A DNA stretch of 46,320 bases, taken from the NCBI RefSeq assembly GCF_017114825.1, contig NZ_JADEVO010000041.1, positions 1 through 46,320 of the forward strand, given 5' to 3'. The notes below the pieces were generated by a model. The model had not been told where the DNA came from. It ran no database searches and saw only the letters and a list, made by a program, of their open reading frames with translations. A program made the position numbers and the translations under genes. Of the stretch, positions 24,788 to 33,873 are shown in pieces (within the stretch, counting starts at the first letter, position 1; the number at the start of each line of letters is the position of its first letter). Origin of the DNA: Pseudomonas gregormendelii. GTDB lineage: Bacteria; Pseudomonadota; Gammaproteobacteria; Pseudomonadales; Pseudomonadaceae.

Positions 24788-26275
24788 CTAAAGCTTGAAC
24801 TGTGCATTCACCGCAGTGCCGTCGGCGGATGAATCGATGCTGAACAGTCCCCCCAAGGATTCAACGCGGTTGCGCAAACCGGCGAGCCCCAGTCGAGTTC
24901 TGCCGGCTGTGTCGACCATCATGGCGTCAGCCGACATACCCGGCCCGCTATCTTTGACGCTGATGTGAAGCAGGCCGTCCATGTAGTCCGCGCTGATGGC
25001 CTGGCCTTGGCCCCGGGCATGACGGTAGGCGTTGTTGAGGGTCTCCTGCACAAACCGGTAAAGACACAGTTTGAAGGGCAGCGGCGCGTCCTCGGGTAAC
25101 GCCCCCAGCGTGACTTTGACTTTGGTGCCGGTGCGTTGTTCGTGTCGCTGTGCCACCAGGTGCAATTCATCCTGCAGGCTAAGGTTGTTTATCTCTGGAA
25201 GCGCCAGACCCCGCGATAGCTCTCTGACCTCACGCAGGGCATCGGTCGCTGCGCCGCGAATGGTTTCCATTGTCTCCTGATCGACCGCCGTGCAAGTCTC
25301 GGCCAGGTCATCGAGGCGGATCAGAATCAAGGTCAACAGCTGCGCCGGGCCGTCATGCAGGTCTGCACCGATGCGGCGCAGTGTCAGTTCGTTAATCCGT
25401 GAGAACTCTTGGGTCGCGGTGCTCATCTTGTGCTGGAGCGTGGCGTTGTGATCATGCAACCGGTTTTGTTCCTGCAACCTCATTCGCAAGGCCACCTGCT
25501 GGCGTTGAATGATTTTGTCACCGCCTCGCACCAGGAAAAACAGCAGCGTCAGCATCGCCATGGTCGCGGCACCAACCACCATCCATACTTGCTGGCGGAC
25601 GCGTTTGATCTCCTGTTCCAGGCTGTCGGCCTTTTCATAAAACTCGCCTACGGCGATGATTTTTCCCGTGGAAATCTCGCGCAACGGTGCATAAATCTCA
25701 TAGAGAGGCACATTCATGTTTCGCTCGAATTCGTTCTCTTCCTGCGTCAGGTCCTCAAGGTCGGTCACCACGTTACCTTTGAGTGCATGGGCAATTTCTT
25801 CCATCGGAAACTTGCGATTAGTGATGGATTTGTCCGTGCTATAGACCACCGTGCCGTCCGGTCGCCAAATTTTGATGGAGACGATGTGCCGTTTCAGCGA
25901 ACGGCTGTCCATCAAGCGGTCCAGGGAGCCGACGCTTTGCGGCGAGAGGATGTTGTCGCGACTCATCTCCTGCACATAGGGCTCCAGAAACGCCTCCATG
26001 TAGTGGGCGCCGGCTTCCGCCGCGCTTTGTACGGCGGCCCTTTCTATGCGCTCACTGACCAGCTCGCCGACAAAAAACATGGTAAGCCCCAGGATTAGTG
26101 CGGCGACCATCACGAACTGCGTAGAGCGGCTTAGCTTGCGTATCTGATCCATCAGTCGGCTGCGCAGGTTGGCATGCCGACCACTATCGGAGACCGGTAT
26201 CGGGCCGTCCGGCGTCTCACCCTGTTCGGCGATAAATGTCTCTCTTTCCGAGTGGGCGTTTGAGTCATTCGCCAT
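24788..26275 (-). CDS. Membrane sensor histidine kinase of the HisKA_3 (NarX-like) family
   Basis: The 495-residue kinase has a ~50-residue N-terminal tail, membrane helices at about 54-73 and 231-249, and a periplasmic sensor between them. The phospho-acceptor is His307 in DLHDGPAQ, the signature of HisKA_3 kinases that pair with LuxR-type regulators. ATPase motifs are FVQETLNNAYRHA (N box), KDSGPGMS (G1) and GLAGLRNRVESLGG (G2). Family pairing and the convergent arrangement identify it as partner of the NarL-type regulator at 24089. The ligand is unknown. Confidence 0.9.
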   Translation of the reverse strand: MANDSNAHSERETFIAEQGETPDGPIPVSDSGRHANLRSRLMDQIRKLSRSTQFVMVAALILGLTMFFVGELVSERIERAAVQSAAEAGAHYMEAFLEPYVQEMSRDNILSPQSVGSLDRLMDSRSLKRHIVSIKIWRPDGTVVYSTDKSITNRKFPMEEIAHALKGNVVTDLEDLTQEENEFERNMNVPLYEIYAPLREISTGKIIAVGEFYEKADSLEQEIKRVRQQVWMVVGAATMAMLTLLFFLVRGGDKIIQRQQVALRMRLQEQNRLHDHNATLQHKMSTATQEFSRINELTLRRIGADLHDGPAQLLTLILIRLDDLAETCTAVDQETMETIRGAATDALREVRELSRGLALPEINNLSLQDELHLVAQRHEQRTGTKVKVTLGALPEDAPLPFKLCLYRFVQETLNNAYRHARGQGQAISADYMDGLLHISVKDSGPGMSADAMMVDTAGRTRLGLAGLRNRVESLGGLFSIDSSADGTAVNAQFKL

Positions 26276-26387
26276 TGCTTCAATTCCCCAATCATTGCTC
26301 GCCGTGGGTGGTAAAACAGTGCATCAACCGCAGAGTGCCATGGTCCAACTGCCTATACGAACAGCCTCACTATAGATGGACATTCGG

Positions 26388-26411
26388 TGCAACAGGCGAC
26401 GGCCTGTTGCA
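26388..26411. repeat. Inverted repeat upstream of the peroxidase gene
   Basis: TGCAACAGG-cgacgg-CCTGTTGCA is a perfect 9-bp inverted repeat with a 6-nt loop and no following T-run. It is a candidate binding site for a dimeric regulator such as the adjacent LuxR-type protein. Confidence 0.5.
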
Positions 26412-26485
26412 GGGCGTGTAGCGACCTGTCCAATCTGGGGCGATTCACTCTTCAGGGGCGACCAAAGTCGAGTGTGCGCCTGCGA

Positions 26486-26515
26486 CGAAGGTCCCGATTC
26501 TTGATTGGACCTTCG
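26486..26515. repeat. Second inverted repeat upstream of the peroxidase gene
   Basis: CGAAGGTCC and GGACCTTCG form a perfect 9-bp inverted repeat with a 12-nt loop, about 155 bp before the peroxidase start. It may be an operator or a structured leader. Confidence 0.5.
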
Positions 26516-26670
26516 CATCTATCGGTTTTCGTTGGCCTCCCCGATGCTTTAGGTGACGAAAAAAGCGATTTGGACTCACTCGCTTACGGGCTGCCCTCAA
26601 GGTTGGGATCAAGGCCAGGCCAGTCATGACAGATCTGAAGTTTGAAACCTAATTTGACAGGTGAAATATC

Positions 26671-29600
26671 ATGGCCACGCGCTATATCTTGAAGCCTTTT
26701 CGATTCAATTTTTCCGATCTGGATTTCATGAGGAGTCAAATTGGATTTCGTCCACTCTTCGATGCGGATGGCAATGCGATCATCGATTGGAGCGGGTCGA
26801 GTGCGATATACGATTCGCAACACCGGTTAATCTACGATCCGGGCAGCACGACCCTGAGCCAGACCCAGATTGACAGTAATCTTGCGATGTATGGCCACTC
26901 ATATGCATCGGTGACGGCCTCTCAGGGCCTGCGCGATCTGTCGGGGCTGAACAACAACCTGTACCTGGTCAATGCCAGTTGGGGATCAGCCGACCAGCCC
27001 TTTCTGCAACGCATGGCGGTGGCGTTCGATCAGTACGTAAAGCCCATGGCTGGGCTTGGCAGCGACCCCAACGCGTTCTACGCCAACACGTTTACAACCA
27101 GTCCCAACACGGCCGCGGCCGACTACACCAAGCAAGGCGACAACCTCGGGACGCCGATCAACGAGGCGTCTCCCGCTCACGACGTTGTGGATTACACGCC
27201 GCGCATGATCAGTCGGTTGGTCACCACGGCAGATGTCACCTTCCAGACGGAGCCCGATAGCACTCACCTCGTCAAGGACGTCAATGGTTTCACCCAGGTT
27301 GCTGACTACGGCATGCTGGAAGCCCTCGGCCAGCAAGACGCCCAACGCGGCTATGACTTGCAGTTTGATGCCAGCGGCAATCCGGTCTGGCAACTGGATG
27401 GCAATGGCGAGCCGGTCACTGACCCGCTGACCGGCGCCAACGTTCAAGCCTATTCGTCTGTGCAAAATGATGAGTATTTCATTGGCGCACAGAACCCTGG
27501 TGTGTCACCGGTCAATGGCTGGTTCGTCCTGTTCGGCCAGTTTTTCGATCACGGCCTCGATTTCATCGGCAAGGGCGCGGACGGCACCAAGATCACGATC
27601 AACTTGTCCCCGGACGATCCGCTCTATGGCGTGATCAACCCCACCACCGGCCAGCCTGCCACCAAGATCGTGATTTCCCGCGCGGATGTGAGCGGCTTCA
27701 CCGCTGAAGGAACGCCGCAATGGAACAACCACACATCGCCTTATATTGATCAGAGCCAGACCTACGGCTCCGACCAGGAAGTCACCGACCTGTTGCGAGC
27801 GTGGGTGTCCACCGATGGCGGTATCACTTACCACGCCGGCGCCCAAATGCTGGACGGCAACACGTCGGTCGCCTGGAAGAATGCGTTTGGCGAAACCACT
27901 CACGCCACGCTGCCTACGCTGAACGAGCTACGTGCGCACCTGATGCTCACCCAACGTGCTGACTTGACCTGGGAAGATGTGCTCGACCTGCGCAATCGCG
28001 ATGCGGCTGGCAACGTGGAAACCGGAGCAGAGGCCGGTAACTCTGGCCAGGCGCTGATTCTTGATATGAACCCGCGCTTCGACGAGGCGCACTTCAAAAA
28101 CCCGTTGAACCCCGAGGCTGCGACTGATTTCCTGGCCAATATTGCGACCCTTCGTGACGCTGCGCAGGCGTTGGGCGCCGGTTATGAGTTCGCCTATGTC
28201 GACGGTGCGGGCCCCAATGATGGACACCTGGAACTGAAACTGCCGGCCGGCGCCATGGGCCCGGGATCACCGGCGGTGACGCTGACGGGAGCCAGCGCGT
28301 TGGCGCTGTGGGTGAACTTCAGCGACTTCAGCATCAAGACATCGATGCAGGTGGGCCCTACAGTGATCGCACTCACTCCAGCAGTGCACGCCGCCGTCGG
28401 CGAGCTGCTGATGGCGGCGGTGGGCGATCACTACATTGCCGGTGACGGCCGAGTGAACGAGAACATCGGTCTGACCGCGGTACACCATGTGTGGCACGAA
28501 GAGCACAACTTTCAGGTGCGCAACATTCAGGATGCCGTTGCGGTCGAGGACTTGCGACAAGAGCGGCTCGATCAAGCGGGTACATACAACCATGACCTGC
28601 TGCATGAGTGGCAGGTCTCGGTGCTCACCCAGGCGACAGATGTCGTGGCGGCCGGTGTGAGCGTGATCGGCAATCACTACGAAGATGCCCAAGGCAATTA
28701 CGTTTACGCCGGTGGTGCCATCGCCTGGGACGATACCAAACTGTTCAATGCAGCCAAAATCACGGTCGAGATGGAGTATCAGCATACGGCGGTGGACCAA
28801 TTCGCCCGAACCATCACACCCAACATCGCCGAATTCGTGGGCTACAACAGCGGCGAACAAGCCGATGTGAGCCTGGACTTCTCTCAAGTGGCCTACCGCT
28901 TCGGCCACAGCACCTTGCGCGAATCAATCGACCTGATCGACCCGTCGGGAGGCATCACCGGCAGTGTGATGCGCGTTGCACTCGAGCGAGCATTCCTCAC
29001 GCCTGAGCTGTTTGCGCAAAAGGGCGCGGCCGCCATCGCCCTGGGCATGACCCACCAACAGGCCAACGAGGTTGACGAATTCGTCACGCCAGCGCTGAAC
29101 CAGGGCCTGCTCGGCCAGCCGCTGGACCTGGCCGCGATCAACATCGCCCGTGGCCGCGACGTTGGCATCCCCACACTCAATGAGTTCCGCGCCGCCATTG
29201 GCCTGAGCGAATACAGCAGTTGGGCCGACTTTGGCGCCAACATGATCCACCCGGACAACCTGGTGAATTTCATTGCGGCTTATTCGTTCGACGGCAACGT
29301 CGCACGCGCCGCCGCGCTGATCGGTCTGGAAAACGGCAAGATCGCCGAGGGCAGCATCGAAGCCCAAGGGTATACGTACAACCAGGCACTGGACTTCCTC
29401 AACAACACCTTCAACAGCCCCGCTGACGCAGGCAGCTATGGCGTCGACGGCTTTCAACACATCGACACCTGGTTGGGCGGTCTAGCGGAGGTGCACGTCA
29501 CCGGGGGCATTCTGGGTGAAACCTTCGACACGGTGTTTGTCGACCAGATCAGCCGACTGATGAACGGCGACCGCTTTTACTACCTCTATCGACTGGACCA

Positions 29601-32600
29601 GTTGCAGATGGGAGAGGGCATCGTCAATGAACAGTTCAAGGACATCGTCGAGCGCAACACCGGCGCCGAGCACCTCAATGGCAGCGTTTTCGCCTATGCC
29701 GACAAGTACTACGACCTGGCGCAGAACGAGGTCGCCAATGCCAAGACCGAGCACAAGTACGCCGATGCGATCAAGGCTTACGAGGATGCTCATCCCCTCT
29801 ACGCCGCCGATGGCATCACGGTGATTGGTCATCAGTCTCTTGGCATTTATTCCACTCGGGGCAATGCCACCACCAACAACGGCGACATCGTGACCGTCAA
29901 TGGCGTGCAGTACATCCGTGACTTCCGTGTCGAAGACAGCGCCGCGACCTCTGGCACCACGGCGATCAATGGAGGGGTAAATCTCGACGGCACGCTGAAC
30001 AGCGGTGCCGAGTCCCACGAGGTAATAGTGGCCAGCGACAGTAACGACCTGATTTACGCCTGGGGCGGTGACGATACGGTCTATGGCGAAGGCGGTAACG
30101 ATATTATCTACGGCGGCAACGGTATCGACCGCCTGTACGGTGGTGATGGTAACGACCGCATCTACGGCGGCGATGGCGGCGATCTGCTGGATGGCGGCGC
30201 CGGTGACGACTACTTGAGCGGCGAACAATCCGCCACGGCAGCGGCGGGCATCGACCAGATTATTGGCGGCGAAGGCAATGACATCCTCCACAGCGGAGTG
30301 GGCATCGACAAGCTGTCGGGGGAGTCGGGAGACGACTTCCTGTTCGGCGAAGGCGATACCGATCCCTTCACCCACGGTGGCGATGGCAACGACATCCTTG
30401 ACGGCGGTGCCGGTGGTGATCTGCTGTGGGGCGACGGCGGCGACGACCTGATCATCGGCGGCGACGACCAGGATGTTTCGGGCGGCCTCGATGGCGACGA
30501 TATCCTGCGCCCGGGGGCCTTCTCCCAAGCCATGGGCGGTGGGCCGGACGAAGTACTGGGTGGTGACGGCAAGACCGACCTGGGCAACGACGGCAAGGGC
30601 ATTGGATTCGACTTGATCGACTTCAGCGACCATGCCAAGGCCCCCCAAGGCCTTACGATCGATTTTTCGACCCAGCAGAACCCGGCGGTGGCGATCGACC
30701 TGACCACACCTTTTCCGGCGTGGGTTGGCATTGAAGGGGTCATTGCCAGCCAGAACAATGACACTGTCCTGGGCGATGCGAGCGCCAACTGGCTGATTGG
30801 CGGCAGCGGCAATGACAAGCTGGTCGGCGGCATTGGCAACGACGTGATCGTGGGTGACGGTATCCGTCTGGACAGCCTGATCGGCACGTACGCCGGTGGC
30901 TACGACAATTACCAGGATGGCGCCAGCTACCGTGCTGCCGGATTTATCGGCACTAACGGTCTGCTGGACGCGGCGGGGCCTGGCTTCGACAAGCACTTCA
31001 CCGAGATGCTGAAGTCGGCCACTTTCGAGAATCTGGAACTGGGCGGTAGCCAAATCACCCGTTTGTGGCGCAATGGGGTCGCGAGTTCCAATCCTGCCGA
31101 TCTCGCCGATAGCGTCACGGTCGGTGACGGTGGTACGGCGGGCCTGTCGGACATGGCGTTGTTTACGGGAAACCGGTCGGAATACACGATTCAGAGGATC
31201 AACTTTTTGACTCAACATCAGGGCCTTATCACCGCCTTCAAGATCACCGACAGCGTGGCGGGCCGCGATGGCAGCGACATTGTGGTTGGCGTGGAGAAAC
31301 TGGGCTTCGCCGACCGCACGGTCAACCTGAGCATCACCAATCATCTGCCGACCGGGAATGTGGCGCTGTCGGGCTATGCCACTGCGCCGACCACGCCAAG
31401 TCGTCCGGTGCCTGCCCAATACCGGCTGACGGCTAACACCTCGGCCATCCAGGACGCCGACGGCTTGCCTGGACCAAGCGGGTTCTCCTATCAGTGGCAA
31501 GCGCTGGTGGGCGCCGCCTGGCTGAGCATAACCGGGTCCAATGCGTCGACCTTCGCACCCACCTCGGCGCAGTTCGGCCAGCAATTGCGAGTGATCACCA
31601 CCTACACCGATGACAGCGGCACGGTGGAACAGCTGACGTCGGCCCCGTCGGAGGCAGTCGGGCGCTTGATCGAGGGCACCAACTTCTTCAACAACACGCT
31701 CAATGGCACCAACTTTCAGGACATCCTGATGGGCTACTCGGGCAATGACATCCTCAACGGTGGCTTGGGCTCCGACGTGCTGGACGGCGGCACGGGCAAC
31801 GACACAATGCGCGGCAATACCGGCAACGACGTCTATATGGTCGATGCCAATGGCGATGTGGTTCAGGAGAACCTTAACGAAGGCAACGACACGGTCATGT
31901 CGTCGGTCAGCTACACCCTAGGCGCCAACGTCGAAAACCTGACCTTGCTGGGGTCGAACAACATCAACGGCATCGGTAACGCACTGGACAACGTTATCAA
32001 TGGCAACAGCGGCAACAACCAGCTCACTGGCTTGACGGGTAACGACACGGTGTTCGGGGACGCCGGCAACGATACGCTGCTGGCCTCCTTGAACGATGGC
32101 AACGACCACTATGACGGTGGTGCGGATGTCGACACCTACGATTTGTCGGCCACATCGGCGCCATCCACGGTCGATTTGATCGCGGGTACGTCAACCAGCA
32201 CTCAGACTGGCAGCGACAGTCTGACCGGCATCGAGAACGTCACCGGCAGTTCGGGTGACGATCACATCCAGGGCGATGGCGTCAGCAACCTGTTGCAAGG
32301 CCAGGGCGGTAATGACTGGATCAACGGTGGCAGCGGCGACGATACGTTGATTGGCGGGCAAGGTGCGGACAGTCTGTTCGGTGGGCTTGGCAACGACACC
32401 TTCCGGGCGTCGGTCAATGACGGCAACGACAGCTACGACGGCGGTGGCGACACCGATACCTACGACCTGTCGGGGACCTCGGCCAACGCATCGGTCAATC
32501 TGCTCACCGGCCTTGCCAGCAGTTCGCAAACCGGCAATGACACCTTGACGGGTATCGAGAATGTGATCGGCAGCAGCGGTGCCAATATCCTGACCGGTGA

Positions 32601-33069
32601 CGGTGGCGCTAACGTGCTGACAGGCCTGGGAGGCAATGACACGCTCGGCGGTGGCGGTGGCAACGATACTTTGTTCGGTGGAGCGAACCGGGACACCCTG
32701 ACCGGTGGAGCGGGCAATGACCTGTTTGTCTTCTCGGCCATTGGGGATTCAGGCACGTCAACCCTTACCCGAGATGCAATTACCGACTTTACCCAAGGGC
32801 AAGACCTTATCGATCTGTCGCTGATGGATGCCCGGACCTCCGGCGCAGGTTCCGCCGGTAATCAGGACTTCACCTTCCTCGGCGAGTGGAACGGCACCGG
32901 CAACGAGTTCAACAACCAGGCGCAATTGAAGTACCACTTCGTCAATGTCGGCGGGGTCGATCACACCTATGTGGAGGGCAATGTGAACAGCGGCAATGGC
33001 GCCGACTTCCAGATTGATCTGGTCGGGCATGTGGCCCTCACTGCGAGCGATTTCGTCGGCGTGGTATAG
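26671..33069 (+). CDS. Secreted animal-type heme peroxidase with RTX calcium repeats
   Basis: This 2132-residue protein is the presumed substrate of the type I exporter. The N-terminal half is a peroxidase–cyclooxygenase-superfamily domain: distal His294 in GQFFDHGLDF, distal Arg594 and Glu597 in GDGRVNEN (the R-x-x-E of myeloperoxidase), and proximal His746 in AYRFGHSTLRE. RTX nonapeptides (GGxGxDxxx) occur at about 1125-1275 and 1690-2045. An RTX-associated C-terminal domain follows, ending SDFVGVV, a typical uncleaved type I secretion signal. No N-terminal signal peptide is present, as expected. It resembles the large RTX heme peroxidase I recall from P. putida KT2440 (PP_2561, sometimes mislabelled as a bacteriocin). 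It ends at a strong terminator. It would act outside the cell in Ca2+-bound form, oxidising halides or phenolics; the substrate is unknown. Confidence 0.92.
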   Translation: MATRYILKPFRFNFSDLDFMRSQIGFRPLFDADGNAIIDWSGSSAIYDSQHRLIYDPGSTTLSQTQIDSNLAMYGHSYASVTASQGLRDLSGLNNNLYLVNASWGSADQPFLQRMAVAFDQYVKPMAGLGSDPNAFYANTFTTSPNTAAADYTKQGDNLGTPINEASPAHDVVDYTPRMISRLVTTADVTFQTEPDSTHLVKDVNGFTQVADYGMLEALGQQDAQRGYDLQFDASGNPVWQLDGNGEPVTDPLTGANVQAYSSVQNDEYFIGAQNPGVSPVNGWFVLFGQFFDHGLDFIGKGADGTKITINLSPDDPLYGVINPTTGQPATKIVISRADVSGFTAEGTPQWNNHTSPYIDQSQTYGSDQEVTDLLRAWVSTDGGITYHAGAQMLDGNTSVAWKNAFGETTHATLPTLNELRAHLMLTQRADLTWEDVLDLRNRDAAGNVETGAEAGNSGQALILDMNPRFDEAHFKNPLNPEAATDFLANIATLRDAAQALGAGYEFAYVDGAGPNDGHLELKLPAGAMGPGSPAVTLTGASALALWVNFSDFSIKTSMQVGPTVIALTPAVHAAVGELLMAAVGDHYIAGDGRVNENIGLTAVHHVWHEEHNFQVRNIQDAVAVEDLRQERLDQAGTYNHDLLHEWQVSVLTQATDVVAAGVSVIGNHYEDAQGNYVYAGGAIAWDDTKLFNAAKITVEMEYQHTAVDQFARTITPNIAEFVGYNSGEQADVSLDFSQVAYRFGHSTLRESIDLIDPSGGITGSVMRVALERAFLTPELFAQKGAAAIALGMTHQQANEVDEFVTPALNQGLLGQPLDLAAINIARGRDVGIPTLNEFRAAIGLSEYSSWADFGANMIHPDNLVNFIAAYSFDGNVARAAALIGLENGKIAEGSIEAQGYTYNQALDFLNNTFNSPADAGSYGVDGFQHIDTWLGGLAEVHVTGGILGETFDTVFVDQISRLMNGDRFYYLYRLDQLQMGEGIVNEQFKDIVERNTGAEHLNGSVFAYADKYYDLAQNEVANAKTEHKYADAIKAYEDAHPLYAADGITVIGHQSLGIYSTRGNATTNNGDIVTVNGVQYIRDFRVEDSAATSGTTAINGGVNLDGTLNSGAESHEVIVASDSNDLIYAWGGDDTVYGEGGNDIIYGGNGIDRLYGGDGNDRIYGGDGGDLLDGGAGDDYLSGEQSATAAAGIDQIIGGEGNDILHSGVGIDKLSGESGDDFLFGEGDTDPFTHGGDGNDILDGGAGGDLLWGDGGDDLIIGGDDQDVSGGLDGDDILRPGAFSQAMGGGPDEVLGGDGKTDLGNDGKGIGFDLIDFSDHAKAPQGLTIDFSTQQNPAVAIDLTTPFPAWVGIEGVIASQNNDTVLGDASANWLIGGSGNDKLVGGIGNDVIVGDGIRLDSLIGTYAGGYDNYQDGASYRAAGFIGTNGLLDAAGPGFDKHFTEMLKSATFENLELGGSQITRLWRNGVASSNPADLADSVTVGDGGTAGLSDMALFTGNRSEYTIQRINFLTQHQGLITAFKITDSVAGRDGSDIVVGVEKLGFADRTVNLSITNHLPTGNVALSGYATAPTTPSRPVPAQYRLTANTSAIQDADGLPGPSGFSYQWQALVGAAWLSITGSNASTFAPTSAQFGQQLRVITTYTDDSGTVEQLTSAPSEAVGRLIEGTNFFNNTLNGTNFQDILMGYSGNDILNGGLGSDVLDGGTGNDTMRGNTGNDVYMVDANGDVVQENLNEGNDTVMSSVSYTLGANVENLTLLGSNNINGIGNALDNVINGNSGNNQLTGLTGNDTVFGDAGNDTLLASLNDGNDHYDGGADVDTYDLSATSAPSTVDLIAGTSTSTQTGSDSLTGIENVTGSSGDDHIQGDGVSNLLQGQGGNDWINGGSGDDTLIGGQGADSLFGGLGNDTFRASVNDGNDSYDGGGDTDTYDLSGTSANASVNLLTGLASSSQTGNDTLTGIENVIGSSGANILTGDGGANVLTGLGGNDTLGGGGGNDTLFGGANRDTLTGGAGNDLFVFSAIGDSGTSTLTRDAITDFTQGQDLIDLSLMDARTSGAGSAGNQDFTFLGEWNGTGNEFNNQAQLKYHFVNVGGVDHTYVEGNVNSGNGADFQIDLVGHVALTASDFVGVV
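32068..32640 (+). repeat. Tandem 108-residue module within the RTX region
   Basis: The segment beginning NDTLLASLNDGND (32068) is repeated from 32392 as NDTFRASVNDGND, a period of 324 bp. Both copies contain DxDTYDLS and SLTGIENV/TLTGIENV blocks. The second copy is followed into GLGGND at about 32640. This points to internal duplication of an RTX module. Confidence 0.75.
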
Positions 33070-33085
33070 GTTGGCAGCGTAAAAA

Positions 33086-33123
33086 GGGCGCCCCTTTTCA
33101 TTAAGGGGCGCCCTTTGTTTTTT
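33086..33123 (+). terminator. Strong bidirectional rho-independent terminator
   Basis: An 11-bp perfect stem (GGGCGCCCCTT / AAGGGGCGCCC) with a 6-nt loop is followed by a T-rich tract on the plus strand and by five T's on the minus strand. It separates the peroxidase gene from the convergent VIT-family gene and should stop both. Confidence 0.9.
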
Positions 33124-33140
33124 GCGGGAACGGACGTGAG

Positions 33141-33842
33141 CTAGACCACGGCGCCAAACAAGTGCCCCACCAGCGCCGTAATCCCCATGGCCAGCGCCCC
33201 CCAGAAGGTCACCCGCCAGGCACCGGTGATGACCTTGGCGCCGCCGGCCCTGGCGGCAATGGCGCCCAGTGTCCCGAGAAACACCAATGACATGCCCGAT
33301 ATCCAGGGCACCACGCTGTGCTCCGGCGCGACAAACGTCACCGCCAGGGGCAGGGCGGCACCCACCACAAAGCTGACGGCGGAGGCCAGGGCGGCCTGTA
33401 AGGGTTTGGCGGTAAGGGTGGCGCTGATACCCAGTTCGTCCCGGGCGTGAGAGCCCAGTGCGTCATGGGCCATCAATTGATCGGCCACCTGATGCGCCAG
33501 TTCGGGTGATACGCCACGGTGCATGTAGATGTTGGCGAGCTCGATGTGTTCGGCTTTCGGGTCACTGGCGAGCTCGGCACGTTCGCGGGACAAGTCGGCG
33601 CGCTCGGTATCGGCCTGGGAGTGCACGGAGATGTACTCGCCTGCCGCCATGGACATGGCGCCGGCCATCAGCCCCGCCATGCCCGTGACCAGCAACGTGG
33701 CGTGGCTGGCGTTGGCGGCGGCGACGCCGATCAGCAGGCTGGCGGTGGAGACAATTCCGTCGTTGGCCCCAAGGACGGCGGCGCGCAGCCAGCCGATACG
33801 ATCACTGCGGTGGGACTCGGTGTGTCTGTGCATGAATTTCAT
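33141..33842 (-). CDS. VIT1/CCC1-family transporter (Fe/Mn)
   Basis: From the ATG at 33842 the protein is 233 residues. It starts with the family hallmark WLRAAVLGANDGIVSTASLLIGVA, followed by AGLMAGAMSMAAGEYISVHSQAD, a cytosolic acidic helix region (ERAELASDPKAEHIELA) and three further membrane helices. VIT family members move iron or manganese out of the cytosol. Longer upstream starts run into the apbE coding region and are unlikely. It lies 31 bp after apbE on the same strand and may share its transcript, which would link metal handling to the flavin redox cluster. Confidence 0.85.
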   Translation of the reverse strand: MKFMHRHTESHRSDRIGWLRAAVLGANDGIVSTASLLIGVAAANASHATLLVTGMAGLMAGAMSMAAGEYISVHSQADTERADLSRERAELASDPKAEHIELANIYMHRGVSPELAHQVADQLMAHDALGSHARDELGISATLTAKPLQAALASAVSFVVGAALPLAVTFVAPEHSVVPWISGMSLVFLGTLGAIAARAGGAKVITGAWRVTFWGALAMGITALVGHLFGAVV

Positions 33843-33873
33843 GGTTGAGCGCGACTCACTGTCATTAGGCGGT

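Larger units (their letters stand above)
26276..26670. promoter_or_regulatory. Divergent regulatory region between kinase and peroxidase genes
   Basis: This 395-bp gap must hold both promoters. Two sizeable inverted repeats (26388-26411 and 26486-26515) are its only obvious structures. Antiparallel short frames here have no family resemblance. Confidence 0.5.

Noticed and set aside
29482..31584. A 700-codon leftward open frame antisense to the RTX peroxidase
   Set aside because: It is explained by the strong GC-rich codon bias and repeats of the peroxidase gene. No family resemblance, and the plus-strand gene is unequivocal.
30040..32750. Short periodic repeats resembling a CRISPR array
   Set aside because: They are in-frame GGxGxDxxx codon repeats of 27 bp in a coding sequence, with no unique spacers.
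26671..33069. Peroxidase/RTX protein as a bacteriocin
   Set aside because: Such labels occur for relatives, but the intact heme peroxidase residues and absence of any immunity gene support an enzyme instead.
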